Source: Methylobacterium variabile
GTDB lineage: Bacteria; Pseudomonadota; Alphaproteobacteria; Rhizobiales; Beijerinckiaceae
Assembly (NCBI RefSeq): GCF_001043975.1
Contig: NZ_LABY01000227.1
Span: forward strand, 1 to 38,392
Direction of reading: 5' to 3'
DNA length: 38,392 nucleotides
Position 1 is the stretch's first letter; every line of letters starts with the position of its first letter. This document shows, one piece after another, positions 17,967 through 27,184 of this stretch. A model generated the notes under the pieces. The model had not been told where the DNA came from. It ran no database searches and saw only the letters and a program-made list of their open reading frames with translations. The position numbers and the translations under genes were made by a program.

Positions 17967-18305
17967 CTACAATCCGGCGAGCGGAAAGGCCGCGACGGCG
18001 GCGATGAAGACCACGTCCGACACGAGGGTGGTCCACACCGCCTTGCGGCGCATCTGCGGTCGCGGCGGCGCGCCAAGATCCTGACCCGGCACGATGACCT
18101 CGGTGCCGTCGGGCGCGGCCCGGAACGGCAGCACGGCGAAGAGCAGCGTCCACCACACCACGAAGTAGAGCGCCCCCGCTCCGAACCCGCTGAGGCGGAA
18201 GCCCCACACCGCCAGCAGCAGCACCGGCAGCATCAGCAGGATGCAGACCGCGAGCGTGCGGGGGATCGAGGCGGTGGCGCGGTCGAGGAGGGCGTCCACG
18301 CTCAC
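17967..18305 (-). CDS. DUF1467 family membrane protein
   Basis: A 112-residue protein of unknown function with three predicted transmembrane segments (about 15-35, 41-62 and 90-110). The motif YFVVWWTLLFAVLPF and the segment RPQMRRKAVWTTLVSDVVF are characteristic of the alphaproteobacterial DUF1467 family. It starts with GTG at 18305, and this codon overlaps the TGA of the epimerase (GTGA), so the two are translationally coupled. The association of this family with the epimerase and proS is a recurring alphaproteobacterial gene order. Confidence 0.85.
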   Translation of the reverse strand: MSVDALLDRATASIPRTLAVCILLMLPVLLLAVWGFRLSGFGAGALYFVVWWTLLFAVLPFRAAPDGTEVIVPGQDLGAPPRPQMRRKAVWTTLVSDVVFIAAVAAFPLAGL

Positions 18306-18706
18306 GCCTGCTCCAGCTCGACCAGGGTGCCGAGGAAGTCCTTCGGATGCAGGAACAGCACCGGCTTGCCGTGGGCGCCGATGCGCGGCTCGCCCGTGCC
18401 GAGGATGCGGGCGCCCTGCCCTTTCAGCCGGTCGCGGGCGGCCAGGATATCGTCGACCTCGTAGCAGACGTGGTGGATGCCCCCGCCCGGGTTACGCTCC
18501 AGGAAGGCGTTGATCGGGGAGTCGGCGCCTAGGGGCTCGAGCAGCTCGATCTTGCTGTTGGGGAGTTCCACGAAGATCACCGTCACGCCGTGCTCCGGCT
18601 GCGGCAGCGGCGGCGACAGCGTCGCCCCGAGGGTGTCGCGGTACACCTTCGCGGCGGCCTCGAGATCCTTCACCGCGATGGCGACGTGGTTGAGCCTGCC
18701 GATCAT
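18302..18706 (-). CDS. mce: Methylmalonyl/ethylmalonyl-CoA epimerase
   Basis: Epimerises (2R)/(2S)-methylmalonyl-CoA; in methylotrophs with the ethylmalonyl-CoA pathway the same enzyme also handles ethylmalonyl-CoA. The 134 residues form a vicinal-oxygen-chelate metalloenzyme of two beta-alpha-beta-beta-beta modules. Likely metal ligands are His7 (LNHVAIAV), a His of GGGIHHVCYEV (78/79) and Glu130 (GTLVELEQ), with an additional acidic residue in KIELLEP. GGAGGAA lies eight bases before the ATG. It is downstream of rnj and overlaps the DUF1467 gene by four bases. Confidence 0.94.
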   Translation of the reverse strand: MIGRLNHVAIAVKDLEAAAKVYRDTLGATLSPPLPQPEHGVTVIFVELPNSKIELLEPLGADSPINAFLERNPGGGIHHVCYEVDDILAARDRLKGQGARILGTGEPRIGAHGKPVLFLHPKDFLGTLVELEQA

Positions 18707-18790
18707 GGGGGTGTTCCTCCGGTGGTCCCTGGGGAGATGTTCGTCGTTACAACGTCAGCGTCCAAGAAGGTACTTCAGGACCCGCTCCCG

Positions 18791-18817
18791 AACCCTCCCC
18801 CGCAGAGGGGGAGGGTT
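18791..18817. repeat. Extragenic palindrome between rnj and mce
   Basis: A perfect 11-bp inverted repeat (AACCCTCCCCC / GGGGGAGGGTT) with a five-base loop sits in the 150-bp gap between rnj and mce. No T-run follows on either strand, so it is more likely a REP-type palindrome or an RNA-stabilising hairpin than a terminator. Its C-rich arms resemble those of the element at 10.75-10.95 kb. Confidence 0.5.
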
Positions 18818-18856
18818 CAGCGCCTTCCGGAGCGTCAGCACATGACGCCCCCGCCC

Positions 18857-20530
18857 TCAGACCTCCACCACCATGACGTGGCAGGCCGGCTTCTTGCCCC
18901 ACACCTCGTTGACGGCGGAGCGGATCGCCCGGTCGACGGCGTTCTCGACCGCCTCCGAGTCGCGGCGCTTGACCCGCGACAGGCCGGCGAGGGTGCGCTC
19001 CACCGCGTCGCCGATCACGTCGATCACGACCTCGCCCTTGCGGCCGTAGCTCGGCAGGCCCATCAGGTCGATCGACGGCTCGCCCTTGACCTCGCCGTTG
19101 CGGTCGAGCGCGATCGCCACCGAGACGATGCCCGTGAAGGCGAGCTTGCGTCGCTCCGGGATCGCGCGGTCGTTCGAGTCGACGAGAACGTTGCCGTCCT
19201 TGAAGATCCGCCCGCTCTTGACGTGGGTGACGATCTCCGGCTCGCCCGGGGCGAGACGGATCAGGGTGCCGTTGCGGGCCTTCATCACCGTGTCGACGCC
19301 CTGCTTGCGGGCGAAGGTGGCGTGCTCGGCGAGGTGCAGCGCCTCGCCGTGGACCGGGACCGCGATGCGCGGCTTGGTCCAGCGGTACATCGCCGCCATC
19401 TCGTCGCGCCGCGGGTGGCCCGAGACGTGGACGAGCTCGGTGCGGTCGGTCACCACCTCGATGCCGGCCTCGATCAGGTCGTTGATGATCGCGCCGACCG
19501 CCCGCTCGTTGCCGGGAATCGCCCGCGAGGAGAAGATCACCCGGTCGCCCGGCGAGAGGGCGATCTCCGGGTGCTCGTCGCGGGAGACGCGGGCCAGCGC
19601 CGCCCGCGGCTCGCCCTGCGAGCCGGTGAGGAGCGCCACCACCTTCTCCCGCGGCAGGTAGCCGTAGGCCTCGGCGCCGCGGATCTCCGGCAGGTTGTCG
19701 AGGTATCCGCACTCGCGGGCGACGTCGATCACCCGGTCCATGGCGCGGCCGACCGCCACCACGTCGCGGCCGCAGGCCTGGGCGGCGAGGCACACCGCCC
19801 GCATCCGGGCGACGTTCGAGGCGAAGGTCGTGACCGCGACCCGGTGCGGCGCGTTGCGGATCAGCTCGGCGAGGTGGGCCGAGACCTCGGACTCGCTCGG
19901 CGAGCGCCCCTCGCGGGTGACGTTGGTCGAATCGCAGACCAGTGCCAGCACGCCTTCCTCGCCGAGGCGGGTGAAGGTCTCCTCCGAGGTGGTGTTGCCG
20001 GCCACCGGCGTATCGTCGAGCTTCCAGTCGCCGGTATGGAGCACCAGGCCGAGCGGCGTGCGGATCGCGAGCGCGTTCGCCTCGGGGATCGAGTGGGCCA
20101 CCGGCACGTACTCGATCGAGAACGGCCCGAGATCGAGGCGGCCGTCCGCCGGCACCTCGCGCAGGTCGACCTTGGGCGCGCCCGGCTCGCCGAGGCGGCG
20201 GGCCTCGATCAGGTTCTTGGTGAAGCGCGTCGCGTAGACCGGCACCTTGAGCTTGGGCCACAGCTCGCCGATGGCGCCGATATGGTCCTCGTGCCCGTGG
20301 GTGATCAGGATGCCGAGCAGGTTCTCCCGGTGCTCCTCGGCGAAGCTCAGGTCCGGGTACATCAGGTCGACGCCCGGCATGTGCTCTTCGCTGGCGAAGC
20401 CCATGCCGAGGTCGACCATGATCCACTTGCGGTGCTTCGGCGGGCCGAAGCCGTAGAGCGCCGCGTTCATGCCGATCTCGCCCACTCCTCCGAGGGGCAG
20501 GAAGATCAGTTCGTCTCCTTTGGTCGTCAT
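18857..20530 (-). CDS. rnj: Ribonuclease J
   Basis: Metallo-beta-lactamase/beta-CASP ribonuclease with 5'-3' exonuclease and endonuclease activity in characterised members, for RNA decay and rRNA maturation. The 557 residues carry the zinc-binding HGHEDH motif at 78-83, the beta-CASP domain in the middle (with GSQGEPRAAL and the VHVSGHPRRDEM segment), MYRWTKPRIAVPVHGEALHL, and a C-terminal domain ending VWGKKPACHVMVVEV. The ribosome site before 20530 is weak. The 198-bp gap to birA contains a GCGGCCG-GAAA-CGGCCGC hairpin at 20623-20640 with no T-run. Confidence 0.95.
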   Translation of the reverse strand: MTTKGDELIFLPLGGVGEIGMNAALYGFGPPKHRKWIMVDLGMGFASEEHMPGVDLMYPDLSFAEEHRENLLGILITHGHEDHIGAIGELWPKLKVPVYATRFTKNLIEARRLGEPGAPKVDLREVPADGRLDLGPFSIEYVPVAHSIPEANALAIRTPLGLVLHTGDWKLDDTPVAGNTTSEETFTRLGEEGVLALVCDSTNVTREGRSPSESEVSAHLAELIRNAPHRVAVTTFASNVARMRAVCLAAQACGRDVVAVGRAMDRVIDVARECGYLDNLPEIRGAEAYGYLPREKVVALLTGSQGEPRAALARVSRDEHPEIALSPGDRVIFSSRAIPGNERAVGAIINDLIEAGIEVVTDRTELVHVSGHPRRDEMAAMYRWTKPRIAVPVHGEALHLAEHATFARKQGVDTVMKARNGTLIRLAPGEPEIVTHVKSGRIFKDGNVLVDSNDRAIPERRKLAFTGIVSVAIALDRNGEVKGEPSIDLMGLPSYGRKGEVVIDVIGDAVERTLAGLSRVKRRDSEAVENAVDRAIRSAVNEVWGKKPACHVMVVEV

Positions 20531-20728
20531 CCGCTACCATCACTGCACGGATCGCCGTCGCGGTCCCACTCAAGGAACGGCCTCGTCTGCCGTCACGGTC
20601 ACGGCGCCGTCATGTCGCGTATGCGGCCGGAAACGGCCGCGCGGCGGCGGCGCCTGGGGCGCCCCGCCGGAAGACGTCGAACTGGTCCGGGAAACGTCGT
20701 CGCCGCGCGGGCGCCGCCCCGCCTCCCG

Positions 20729-21529
20729 TCAGGCCGCCGAGGCGGCCGCTCCGAAATGCACCTCGCCGGCGGAGACCGCGATGCGGTCGCCATCCGCCAG
20801 CCGGACGACCAGCCGGCCGCCCTCGTCGATCGTCTCGAAGGTTCCGGCCGCCGCGCGCCCGCCGGTCTGGACGCTCACCGGCCCGCCGAGCCCGGCAGCG
20901 GCCGAGAGCCAGGCGTCGCGGATCCGGGCGAAGCCCCGCCCCTCGTCCCACAGCCGCTCGGCCTCGATCCAGGTTCCGGTCAGAAGGCGGAACAGTCCCG
21001 GCGCGTCGACGGCACAGCCGGCCTGCGCCAGCGAGGTCGCGGCGTAGGGCAGCCCCTCGGGCGCGCCCGCGACGTTGGCGCCGATTCCGACCGTCACGAA
21101 GGCGCCGCGACCGGGCACCGTCTCCATCTCGAGCAGGATGCCGACGAGCTTGGCACCGCCGAGGAGCACGTCGTTGGGCCACTTGAGCCGGAAATCCGGT
21201 GCCCGTCCACCGGTTCCCGGACCGCAGGCGCGGCGCAGCGCCCGCTCCACGGCGACGCCGGCGACGAAGCCGAGGGTCGCAACCCGGTCGGGCGCGAGGC
21301 CAGCCGGCACCGGCCAGAGCAGGCTCGCCGCGTGGTTGCCCTCGACCCAGGTCCAGCCCTTGCCGCGCCGTCCGCGGCCGCCGGTCTGCTCCCGGGTCAC
21401 GACCCAGAGCGGCCCAGGCTCGCCGGCGCGGGCGCGCTCCAGGGCCTGCGTGCTCGTCGAGCCGAGGCTGTCATGAACCTCGAGGCGGTATCCCGCGGCC
21501 GTGGCCGCGGGGTCGAGCACGAACGTCAT
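20729..21529 (-). CDS. birA: Biotin--[acetyl-CoA-carboxylase] ligase
   Basis: Activates biotin with ATP and attaches it to the lysine of biotin carboxyl carrier domains (acetyl-CoA and propionyl-CoA carboxylases, for example). The 266 residues show the biotinyl-5'-AMP loop GGRGRRGKGW, the active-site segment LKWPNDVLLGGAKLVGILLE, GIGANVAG, and a C-terminal SH3-like cap. No N-terminal helix-turn-helix is present, so it cannot act as a DNA-binding repressor like E. coli BirA. It starts 4 bases after the nuoN stop, placing it at the tail of the nuo transcript. Confidence 0.95.
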   Translation of the reverse strand: MTFVLDPAATAAGYRLEVHDSLGSTSTQALERARAGEPGPLWVVTREQTGGRGRRGKGWTWVEGNHAASLLWPVPAGLAPDRVATLGFVAGVAVERALRRACGPGTGGRAPDFRLKWPNDVLLGGAKLVGILLEMETVPGRGAFVTVGIGANVAGAPEGLPYAATSLAQAGCAVDAPGLFRLLTGTWIEAERLWDEGRGFARIRDAWLSAAAGLGGPVSVQTGGRAAAGTFETIDEGGRLVVRLADGDRIAVSAGEVHFGAAASAA

Positions 21530-21533
21530 GCGG

Positions 21534-22979
21534 CTAGAACAGGGACTTCGCGGCAGTCCCGGCCAGGCCGACGAGGGGCGCCGGCACGAGCCAGAACAGC
21601 AGCACCACCACGCTCGACAGGCCGAGCACGATGCGGAGCCCCGGGCCCATCGGCTCGTAGGAGCCGGCGGGCTCGTCGAAGTACATCACCTTGACGAGGC
21701 GCAGGTAGTAGTAGGCGCCGATCACGCTCGTCACCACGCCGATCACCGCCAGGGCGACGAGGTTCGCCTTGATGGCCGCGGCGAAGACGTAGAACTTCGC
21801 GAAGAACCCGGCGAGCGGCGGGATGCCGGCGAGCGAGAACATCATCATGGCGAGCAGGAACGCCACCCAGGGATGGGTGCGCGACAGGCCCGACAGGTCG
21901 TCGATGGTCTCGAACATCTGGCGGCCGCGGCGCAGCGACAGGATCACCGCGAAGGCGCCGAGCGTCATGGCGAGGTAGATCGCCATGTAGATCACGACGC
22001 CGCGCACCCCCTCCTGCGTACCGGCGGCGAGCCCGATGAGCGCGTAGCCGACATTCGCGATGGAGGAGTACGCCATCAGGCGCTTGAGGCTGCGCTGGCC
22101 GATCGCCGCGAAGGAGCCGAGCGCCATCGAGGCGATCGACACGAACACGATGATCTGCTGCCACTCCGCCGACACCACCGGGAAGGCGCCGATGAACACG
22201 CGTACGGCCATCGCCATGGCGGCCATCTTGGGCGCGGACGCGAAGAACGCCGTGACCGGGGTCGGCGCGCCCTCGTAGACGTCCGGGGTCCACATGTGGA
22301 ACGGCACGGCCGCCAGCTTGAACGACACGCCGGCGGCCACGAACACGATACCGAGCACGATGCCGAGGCCGGAGCCCTCGCGCAGGGCCGTGACGATGTG
22401 CGGGAACGAGACGCTGCCGGTGAAACCGTAGACCAGCGAGGCGCCGTAGAGCAGCATGCCGGACGACAGGGCGCCGAGCACGAAGTACTTCAGGCCGGCC
22501 TCGGTCGAGCGCACGTCGTCGCGGTGGAACGAGGCGATGACGTAGGCCGCGAGGCTCTGCAGCTCGAGGCCCAGATAGAGCCCGATCAGGTCGTTGGCCG
22601 AGGCCATGATCATCATGCCGATCGTCGAGAGGACGATCAGGATCGGGTACTCGAAGCGGGCGATCCGCTCGCGCTCGAAGTGCTCCTTGGCGAGCAGGAT
22701 CGCGGCGGCCGAGCCGATGAGGGTCAGCGCCTTCATCACCCGGGCGAAGCCGTCGACGATGAAGGAGCCGTTGAAGGTGGTGACCTTGGCGCCGAACGGC
22801 TGGCTGACCACCGCGAACAGGGCCAGGATCAGCAGGATCAGGGCGCCGACGCTGACGCCCTCGGTGGAGCGCTCGCCCTTGAAGGCGCCGTAGAGGATCA
22901 GCACCAGGACGCCGACCGCGAGGATCAGCTCCGGCAGGGCGGGCCCGAGGGCGGGCAGGACGGTCTGAGCGGCGTTCAT
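21534..22979 (-). CDS. nuoN: NADH-quinone oxidoreductase subunit N
   Basis: Antiporter-like proton-pumping membrane subunit of complex I. The 481 residues form about 14 transmembrane helices, with the conserved core (LLFGASLVYGFTGS-type segment, KLAAVPFHMWTPDVYEGAP and KRLMAYSSIANVGY) carrying the channel lysines. The ATG at 22979 begins MNAAQTVLPALGP right after the nuoM stop; the frame runs on upstream inside nuoM but that part is out of frame with the real gene. It is the last nuo gene, with birA 4 bases further on. Confidence 0.96.
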   Translation of the reverse strand: MNAAQTVLPALGPALPELILAVGVLVLILYGAFKGERSTEGVSVGALILLILALFAVVSQPFGAKVTTFNGSFIVDGFARVMKALTLIGSAAAILLAKEHFERERIARFEYPILIVLSTIGMMIMASANDLIGLYLGLELQSLAAYVIASFHRDDVRSTEAGLKYFVLGALSSGMLLYGASLVYGFTGSVSFPHIVTALREGSGLGIVLGIVFVAAGVSFKLAAVPFHMWTPDVYEGAPTPVTAFFASAPKMAAMAMAVRVFIGAFPVVSAEWQQIIVFVSIASMALGSFAAIGQRSLKRLMAYSSIANVGYALIGLAAGTQEGVRGVVIYMAIYLAMTLGAFAVILSLRRGRQMFETIDDLSGLSRTHPWVAFLLAMMMFSLAGIPPLAGFFAKFYVFAAAIKANLVALAVIGVVTSVIGAYYYLRLVKVMYFDEPAGSYEPMGPGLRIVLGLSSVVVLLFWLVPAPLVGLAGTAAKSLF

Positions 22980-22990
22980 CGCGTTCGAAC

Positions 22991-24511
22991 TCAGTGCGGG
23001 ACCGGCAGGGCCGCGGCAGCGGTCTGGGTCGTGGAGAGGGCGGCGCGCATCCCCTGCATCAGCGCGTCGGTCGAGGGCGCGAAGACGTCGAGGATCGGGC
23101 CGGGATGGACGCCGTAGTAGATCGTCAGCGCCACCAGCGGGGCGAGGATCAGCATCTCGCGGCGGTCGAGATCGGTGATCCCCTGCAGGCTCGGCTTTTC
23201 GAGCTTGCCGTAGACCACCCGGGCGAAGAGCCAGAGGGCGTAGGCCGCCGACAGGATGATGCCGAAGACCGAGAAGAACGACACCATCGGGTTGGCCTTG
23301 AAGGCGCCCATCATCGCCAGGAACTCGCCGACGAAGCCCGAGGTGCCCGGCAGGCCGACATTGGCCATGGTGAACACCATCATGGCGACCGCGTAGAGCG
23401 GCATCCGCTTCACCAGGCCGCCATAGGCCGAGATCTCGCGGGTGTGCATCCGGTCGTAGATCACGCCGACGCACAGGAACAGCGCGCCCGAGACGATGCC
23501 GTGCGAGATCATCAGGAACAGGGCGCCCTGGATGCCCTGCTCGTTGAGGGTGAACAGGCCGAGGGTCACGAAGCCCATATGGGCCACCGAGGAGTAGGCG
23601 ATCAGCTTCTTGATGTCGGTCTGCACCAGCGCGACCAGCGAGGTGTAGATGATCGCCACCACCGACAGCGCGTAGACCATCGGGGCGAAGTGGTGGGACG
23701 CGTCCGGGAACATCGGCAGCGAGACCCGGATGAAGCCGTAGCCGCCCATCTTGAGCAGGATGCCCGCCAGGATCACCGAGCCGGCGGTCGGCGCCTCGAC
23801 GTGGGCGTCGGGGAGCCAGGTATGGACCGGCCACATCGGCATCTTCACCGCGAAGGAGGCGAAGAAGGCGAGCCAGAGCCAGATCTGCATGTTCGCTGGG
23901 AAGCGGGTCTGCAGCAGGGTCGGGATGTCGGTGGTGCCGGCCTGCCAGTACATCGCCATGATGGCGAGCAGCATCAGCACCGAGCCGAGCAGGGTGTAAA
24001 GGAAGAACTTGAATGACGCGTAGATCCGCCGCTTGCCGCCCCAGATACCGATGATGAGGAACATCGGGATCAGGCCGGCCTCGAAGAACAGGTAGAACAG
24101 CACCAGGTCGAGGGCGCAGAACACGCCGATCATCGTGGTCTCGAGGACCAGGAACGCGACGAAGTACTCCTTCACCCGGTGCTCGATCGAGAGCCACGAG
24201 GCACCGATGCAGAACGGCATCAGGAAGGTGGTGAGTAGCACCAGCGGCATCGAGAAGCCGTCGACGCCGAGCTTGAACCGGATGGTCTCGGTCAGCCAGG
24301 CGTGGGTCTCGACGAGCTGGAACTGCGAGGTCGAGGCGTCGTAGCGGCCCCAGGCGACCAGCGACAGGAGGAAGGTCGCCAGCGTGGTGATGAGCGCCGC
24401 CCAGCGGGCGTTGCGCTGGACCGCCGCGTCGTCGCCGCGGAGCGTGAGGATGAACGCGGCGCCGACGAGGGGCAGGATGAGGAGGCCGGAGAGGATCCCG
24501 AGGCCGAGCAT
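22991..24511 (-). CDS. nuoM: NADH-quinone oxidoreductase subunit M
   Basis: Antiporter-like proton-pumping subunit of complex I, 506 residues and about 14 helices. Conserved segments include FFEAGLIPMFLIIGIWGGKRR, with the key Glu of transmembrane helix 5, the MPMWPVHTWLPDAHVEAPTAGS region, and LIAYSSVAHMGFVTLG. GGAGAA lies about 10 bases before the ATG. It sits 22 bases after nuoL and 11 bases before nuoN. Confidence 0.97.
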   Translation of the reverse strand: MLGLGILSGLLILPLVGAAFILTLRGDDAAVQRNARWAALITTLATFLLSLVAWGRYDASTSQFQLVETHAWLTETIRFKLGVDGFSMPLVLLTTFLMPFCIGASWLSIEHRVKEYFVAFLVLETTMIGVFCALDLVLFYLFFEAGLIPMFLIIGIWGGKRRIYASFKFFLYTLLGSVLMLLAIMAMYWQAGTTDIPTLLQTRFPANMQIWLWLAFFASFAVKMPMWPVHTWLPDAHVEAPTAGSVILAGILLKMGGYGFIRVSLPMFPDASHHFAPMVYALSVVAIIYTSLVALVQTDIKKLIAYSSVAHMGFVTLGLFTLNEQGIQGALFLMISHGIVSGALFLCVGVIYDRMHTREISAYGGLVKRMPLYAVAMMVFTMANVGLPGTSGFVGEFLAMMGAFKANPMVSFFSVFGIILSAAYALWLFARVVYGKLEKPSLQGITDLDRREMLILAPLVALTIYYGVHPGPILDVFAPSTDALMQGMRAALSTTQTAAAALPVPH

Positions 24512-24533
24512 GGTTCTCTATTCTCCGGTCAGG

Positions 24534-26675
24534 TCAGTGGGCGGCCGCGGAGACGCCGGTGAACAGGTACCAGCTCACCAGGGCGGCGACGCCGATCAGC
24601 ATCACGAAGGCGTAGTGGTAGACGTAGCCGGTCTGCAGGCGGACCACGCCGCGGGTGACGTCGACCACCCGGGCCGCAATGCCGTTCGGGCCCATGCCAT
24701 CGATGATCCGTCCGTCGCCGACCTTCCACAGGAACTCGCCGAAGCCCTTGGCCGGGCGGACGAAGATGCGGTCGTAGATCTCGTCGAAGTACCACTTGTT
24801 GAGCAGGAACCGGTACAGCAGCGGCTGGCTCTCCGCGAGCTGGTGCGGCAGCTCCGGCCGGCGGATGTACATCCAGAAGGCGAGAAGGAAGCCCAGCACC
24901 AGCATCACGAACGGCGATTGCTGCACCCAGAACGGCGAGTTGTGGATGTCGTGCATGATGTGGTTGTCGGGGCCGTGCGCCAGCGCGCCCTTCCAGAACT
25001 CGTCCATGCTCTCGCCGATGAACCGGTTCTTGAACACCAGGCCGGCGAAGAGGGCACCGACGGCGAGGATCGCCAGCGGGATCGTCATCACCCGCGGGCT
25101 CTCGTGCGGGGTGTGGGCGTGATCGTGATGCTCGATCGCCGAGTGTGAGGCCGGCTCGAGGTCGTGCCCCTTGTCGTCGTGGGCGACGCCCTCGTGGTGA
25201 CCCGGTGCCCCGTCGGCCTCCGCGGCGGCATGCGCGACCGCCGGATGATGGGCGGCGTGCGCGACGGCGTGGTGGTCGTCATGGCCATGTGCATGGCTGT
25301 CGCCATGAGCATGGGCGTTCTGCCAGCGGGCCCGACCCTCGAAGGTCAGGAAGAACAGGCGCCAGGAGTAGAACGAGGTGAAGAACGCCGCGATGACCGT
25401 CGCCAGGAAGGCCAGCACGTGGCCCGGTCGGGTCGACATGTAGGCCGCCTCGATGATCGCGTCCTTCGAGTAGAAGCCGGCGGTGAACGGGAAGCCGATC
25501 AGCGCGAGTGTCCCGATCGCCATCATGGCGGTGGTGAAGGGGATGTAGCGCCGCAGAGCGCCCATGTTCCGCATGTCCTGCTCGTGGTGCATCGCGTGGA
25601 TGACCGAGCCGGCGCCGAGGAACAGCAGCGCCTTGAAGAAGGCGTGGGTGAAGAGGTGGAAGACGCCCGCCGCGTAGGCGCCGACGCCGAGCGCCACGAA
25701 CATGTAGCCGAGCTGCGAGCAGGTCGAGTAGGCGATGACCCGCTTGATGTCGTTCTGCACCAGGCCGACCGTGGCGGCGAAGAAGGCCGTGATGCCGCCG
25801 ATCACCGTGACGACGATGAGGGCGTTCGGCGCCGCGTCGAAGAGCGGCGACAGGCGGGCGACCATGAACACGCCGGCGGTCACCATGGTGGCGGCGTGGA
25901 TCAGCGCAGAGACCGGGGTCGGGCCCTCCATCGCGTCCGGCAGCCAGGTGTGCAGCAGGAACTGCGCCGACTTGCCCATCGCGCCCATGAACAGCAGCAG
26001 GCAGCAGAGGGTGAGCGCGTTCCAGTCGTAGCCGAGGAAGTGGAACGTCGCGTCCTTGAGCTCGGGCACCTTCGGGAAGATGCCGTCGAAGGCGACCGCG
26101 CCGAAGAGCACGAAGCAGAGGAAGATGCCGAGCGAGAAGCCGAAATCGCCGACGCGGTTGACGATGAAGGCCTTCATCGCCGCGGCGTTGGCCGAGGGCT
26201 TCTCGTACCAGAAGCCGATCAGCAGGTACGAGGCGAGGCCGACGCCCTCCCAGCCGAAGAACATCTGGACGAGGTTGTCCGACGTCACCAGCATCAGCAT
26301 GGCGAAGGTGAACAGCGACAGGTAGGCGAAGAACCGCGGCCGGTGCGGGTCCTCGTGCATGTAGCCCATCGAGTAGAGGTGGACGAGCGCCGAGACGCTG
26401 TTGACCACCACCAGCATCACCGCGGTGAGCGTGTCGGCCCGGAAGGCCCAGTCGACCACGAGGTCGCCGGCGGTGAACCAGGTCGCGACGTGGACCTTGG
26501 TGGCGCCGTGGCCGTGGCCGCCGGTCACCTCGAAGAAGGCGACCCAGGACAGGAGCGCCACGAAGACGAGGATGCCGGTGGTCACCACCTCGCTGGCCCG
26601 CGGGCCGATGCGGCGCCCGAACAGGCCGGCGATGAGGGCGCCGATCAGGGGCAGGAAAACGATCGCGTGGTACAT
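24534..26675 (-). CDS. nuoL: NADH-quinone oxidoreductase subunit L with a histidine-rich insert
   Basis: The largest antiporter-like subunit of complex I, with the long lateral helix at the C terminus. It has 713 residues, longer than the roughly 610-650 usual in many bacteria. Core motifs include GWEGVGLASYLLIGFW, KSAQFLLHTWLPDAMEGPTP and KRVIAYSTCSQLGYMF. Residues 454-524 are an insert with about 20 histidines plus Asp and Ala, lying after the FFTSFYSWRLFFLTFEG helix and before the next hydrophobic helix. It could bind divalent metals, although its function is unknown. It follows nuoK by 80 bases. Confidence 0.96.
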   Translation of the reverse strand: MYHAIVFLPLIGALIAGLFGRRIGPRASEVVTTGILVFVALLSWVAFFEVTGGHGHGATKVHVATWFTAGDLVVDWAFRADTLTAVMLVVVNSVSALVHLYSMGYMHEDPHRPRFFAYLSLFTFAMLMLVTSDNLVQMFFGWEGVGLASYLLIGFWYEKPSANAAAMKAFIVNRVGDFGFSLGIFLCFVLFGAVAFDGIFPKVPELKDATFHFLGYDWNALTLCCLLLFMGAMGKSAQFLLHTWLPDAMEGPTPVSALIHAATMVTAGVFMVARLSPLFDAAPNALIVVTVIGGITAFFAATVGLVQNDIKRVIAYSTCSQLGYMFVALGVGAYAAGVFHLFTHAFFKALLFLGAGSVIHAMHHEQDMRNMGALRRYIPFTTAMMAIGTLALIGFPFTAGFYSKDAIIEAAYMSTRPGHVLAFLATVIAAFFTSFYSWRLFFLTFEGRARWQNAHAHGDSHAHGHDDHHAVAHAAHHPAVAHAAAEADGAPGHHEGVAHDDKGHDLEPASHSAIEHHDHAHTPHESPRVMTIPLAILAVGALFAGLVFKNRFIGESMDEFWKGALAHGPDNHIMHDIHNSPFWVQQSPFVMLVLGFLLAFWMYIRRPELPHQLAESQPLLYRFLLNKWYFDEIYDRIFVRPAKGFGEFLWKVGDGRIIDGMGPNGIAARVVDVTRGVVRLQTGYVYHYAFVMLIGVAALVSWYLFTGVSAAAH

Positions 26676-26755
26676 GCTCGGGTCCCGGCCTCGCGTGACG
26701 ATTGCCGCTGCGGCTCTGGTTCTAGGGGAAGGGCGTCAGGGCGTAAGGCGCCGCG

Positions 26756-27061
26756 TCAGCCCTTCATCATGTTGACGTCCTCGACGGCGATCGAGCCGCG
26801 GTTGCGGAAGAACACCACCAGGATGGCGAGGCCGATCGCGGCCTCGGCGGCTGCCACGGTCAGCACGAACAGGGCGAAGACCTGGCCGACGATGTCGCCG
26901 AGGTGGGTCGAGAACGCCACCAGGTTGATGTTCACCGCGAGCAGGATCAGCTCCACCGACATCAGGATGACGATGATGTTCTTGCGGTTGATGAAGATGC
27001 CGAGCACCCCGAGGGTGAACAGGATCGCGGCGACCGTCAGGTAGTGGCTCAAACCGATCAT
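26756..27061 (-). CDS. nuoK: NADH-quinone oxidoreductase subunit K
   Basis: Small proton-channel subunit of complex I: 101 residues in three helices, with membrane glutamates in SVELILLAVN and AAAEAAIGLA at the conserved positions. A GAGAGG ribosome site precedes the ATG at 27061. The 123-bp gap from nuoJ contains a GGCCGC-GG-GCGGCC hairpin at 27072-27085, close to the ribosome site. Confidence 0.96.
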   Translation of the reverse strand: MIGLSHYLTVAAILFTLGVLGIFINRKNIIVILMSVELILLAVNINLVAFSTHLGDIVGQVFALFVLTVAAAEAAIGLAILVVFFRNRGSIAVEDVNMMKG

Positions 27062-27184
27062 CGTGCCTCTCGGCCGCGGGCGGCCGCCTTCGTGTCGCGA
27101 GGCGCGTCCGGCCCCGCCGCTCTTGCCATCAGCATGGCGGGACCCGCAGGCCCCGCATGAACTCGTCTCAGGCCGTGGCGGCCA

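Noticed and set aside
20623..20640. GCGGCCG-GAAA-CGGCCGC hairpin between rnj and birA as a terminator
   Set aside because: No T-run on the relevant strand; kept only as a noted structure in the rnj entry.
18590..21694. A 1034-codon plus-strand frame opposite rnj and birA
   Set aside because: Mirror frame of two clearly identified genes, with no recognisable domain.
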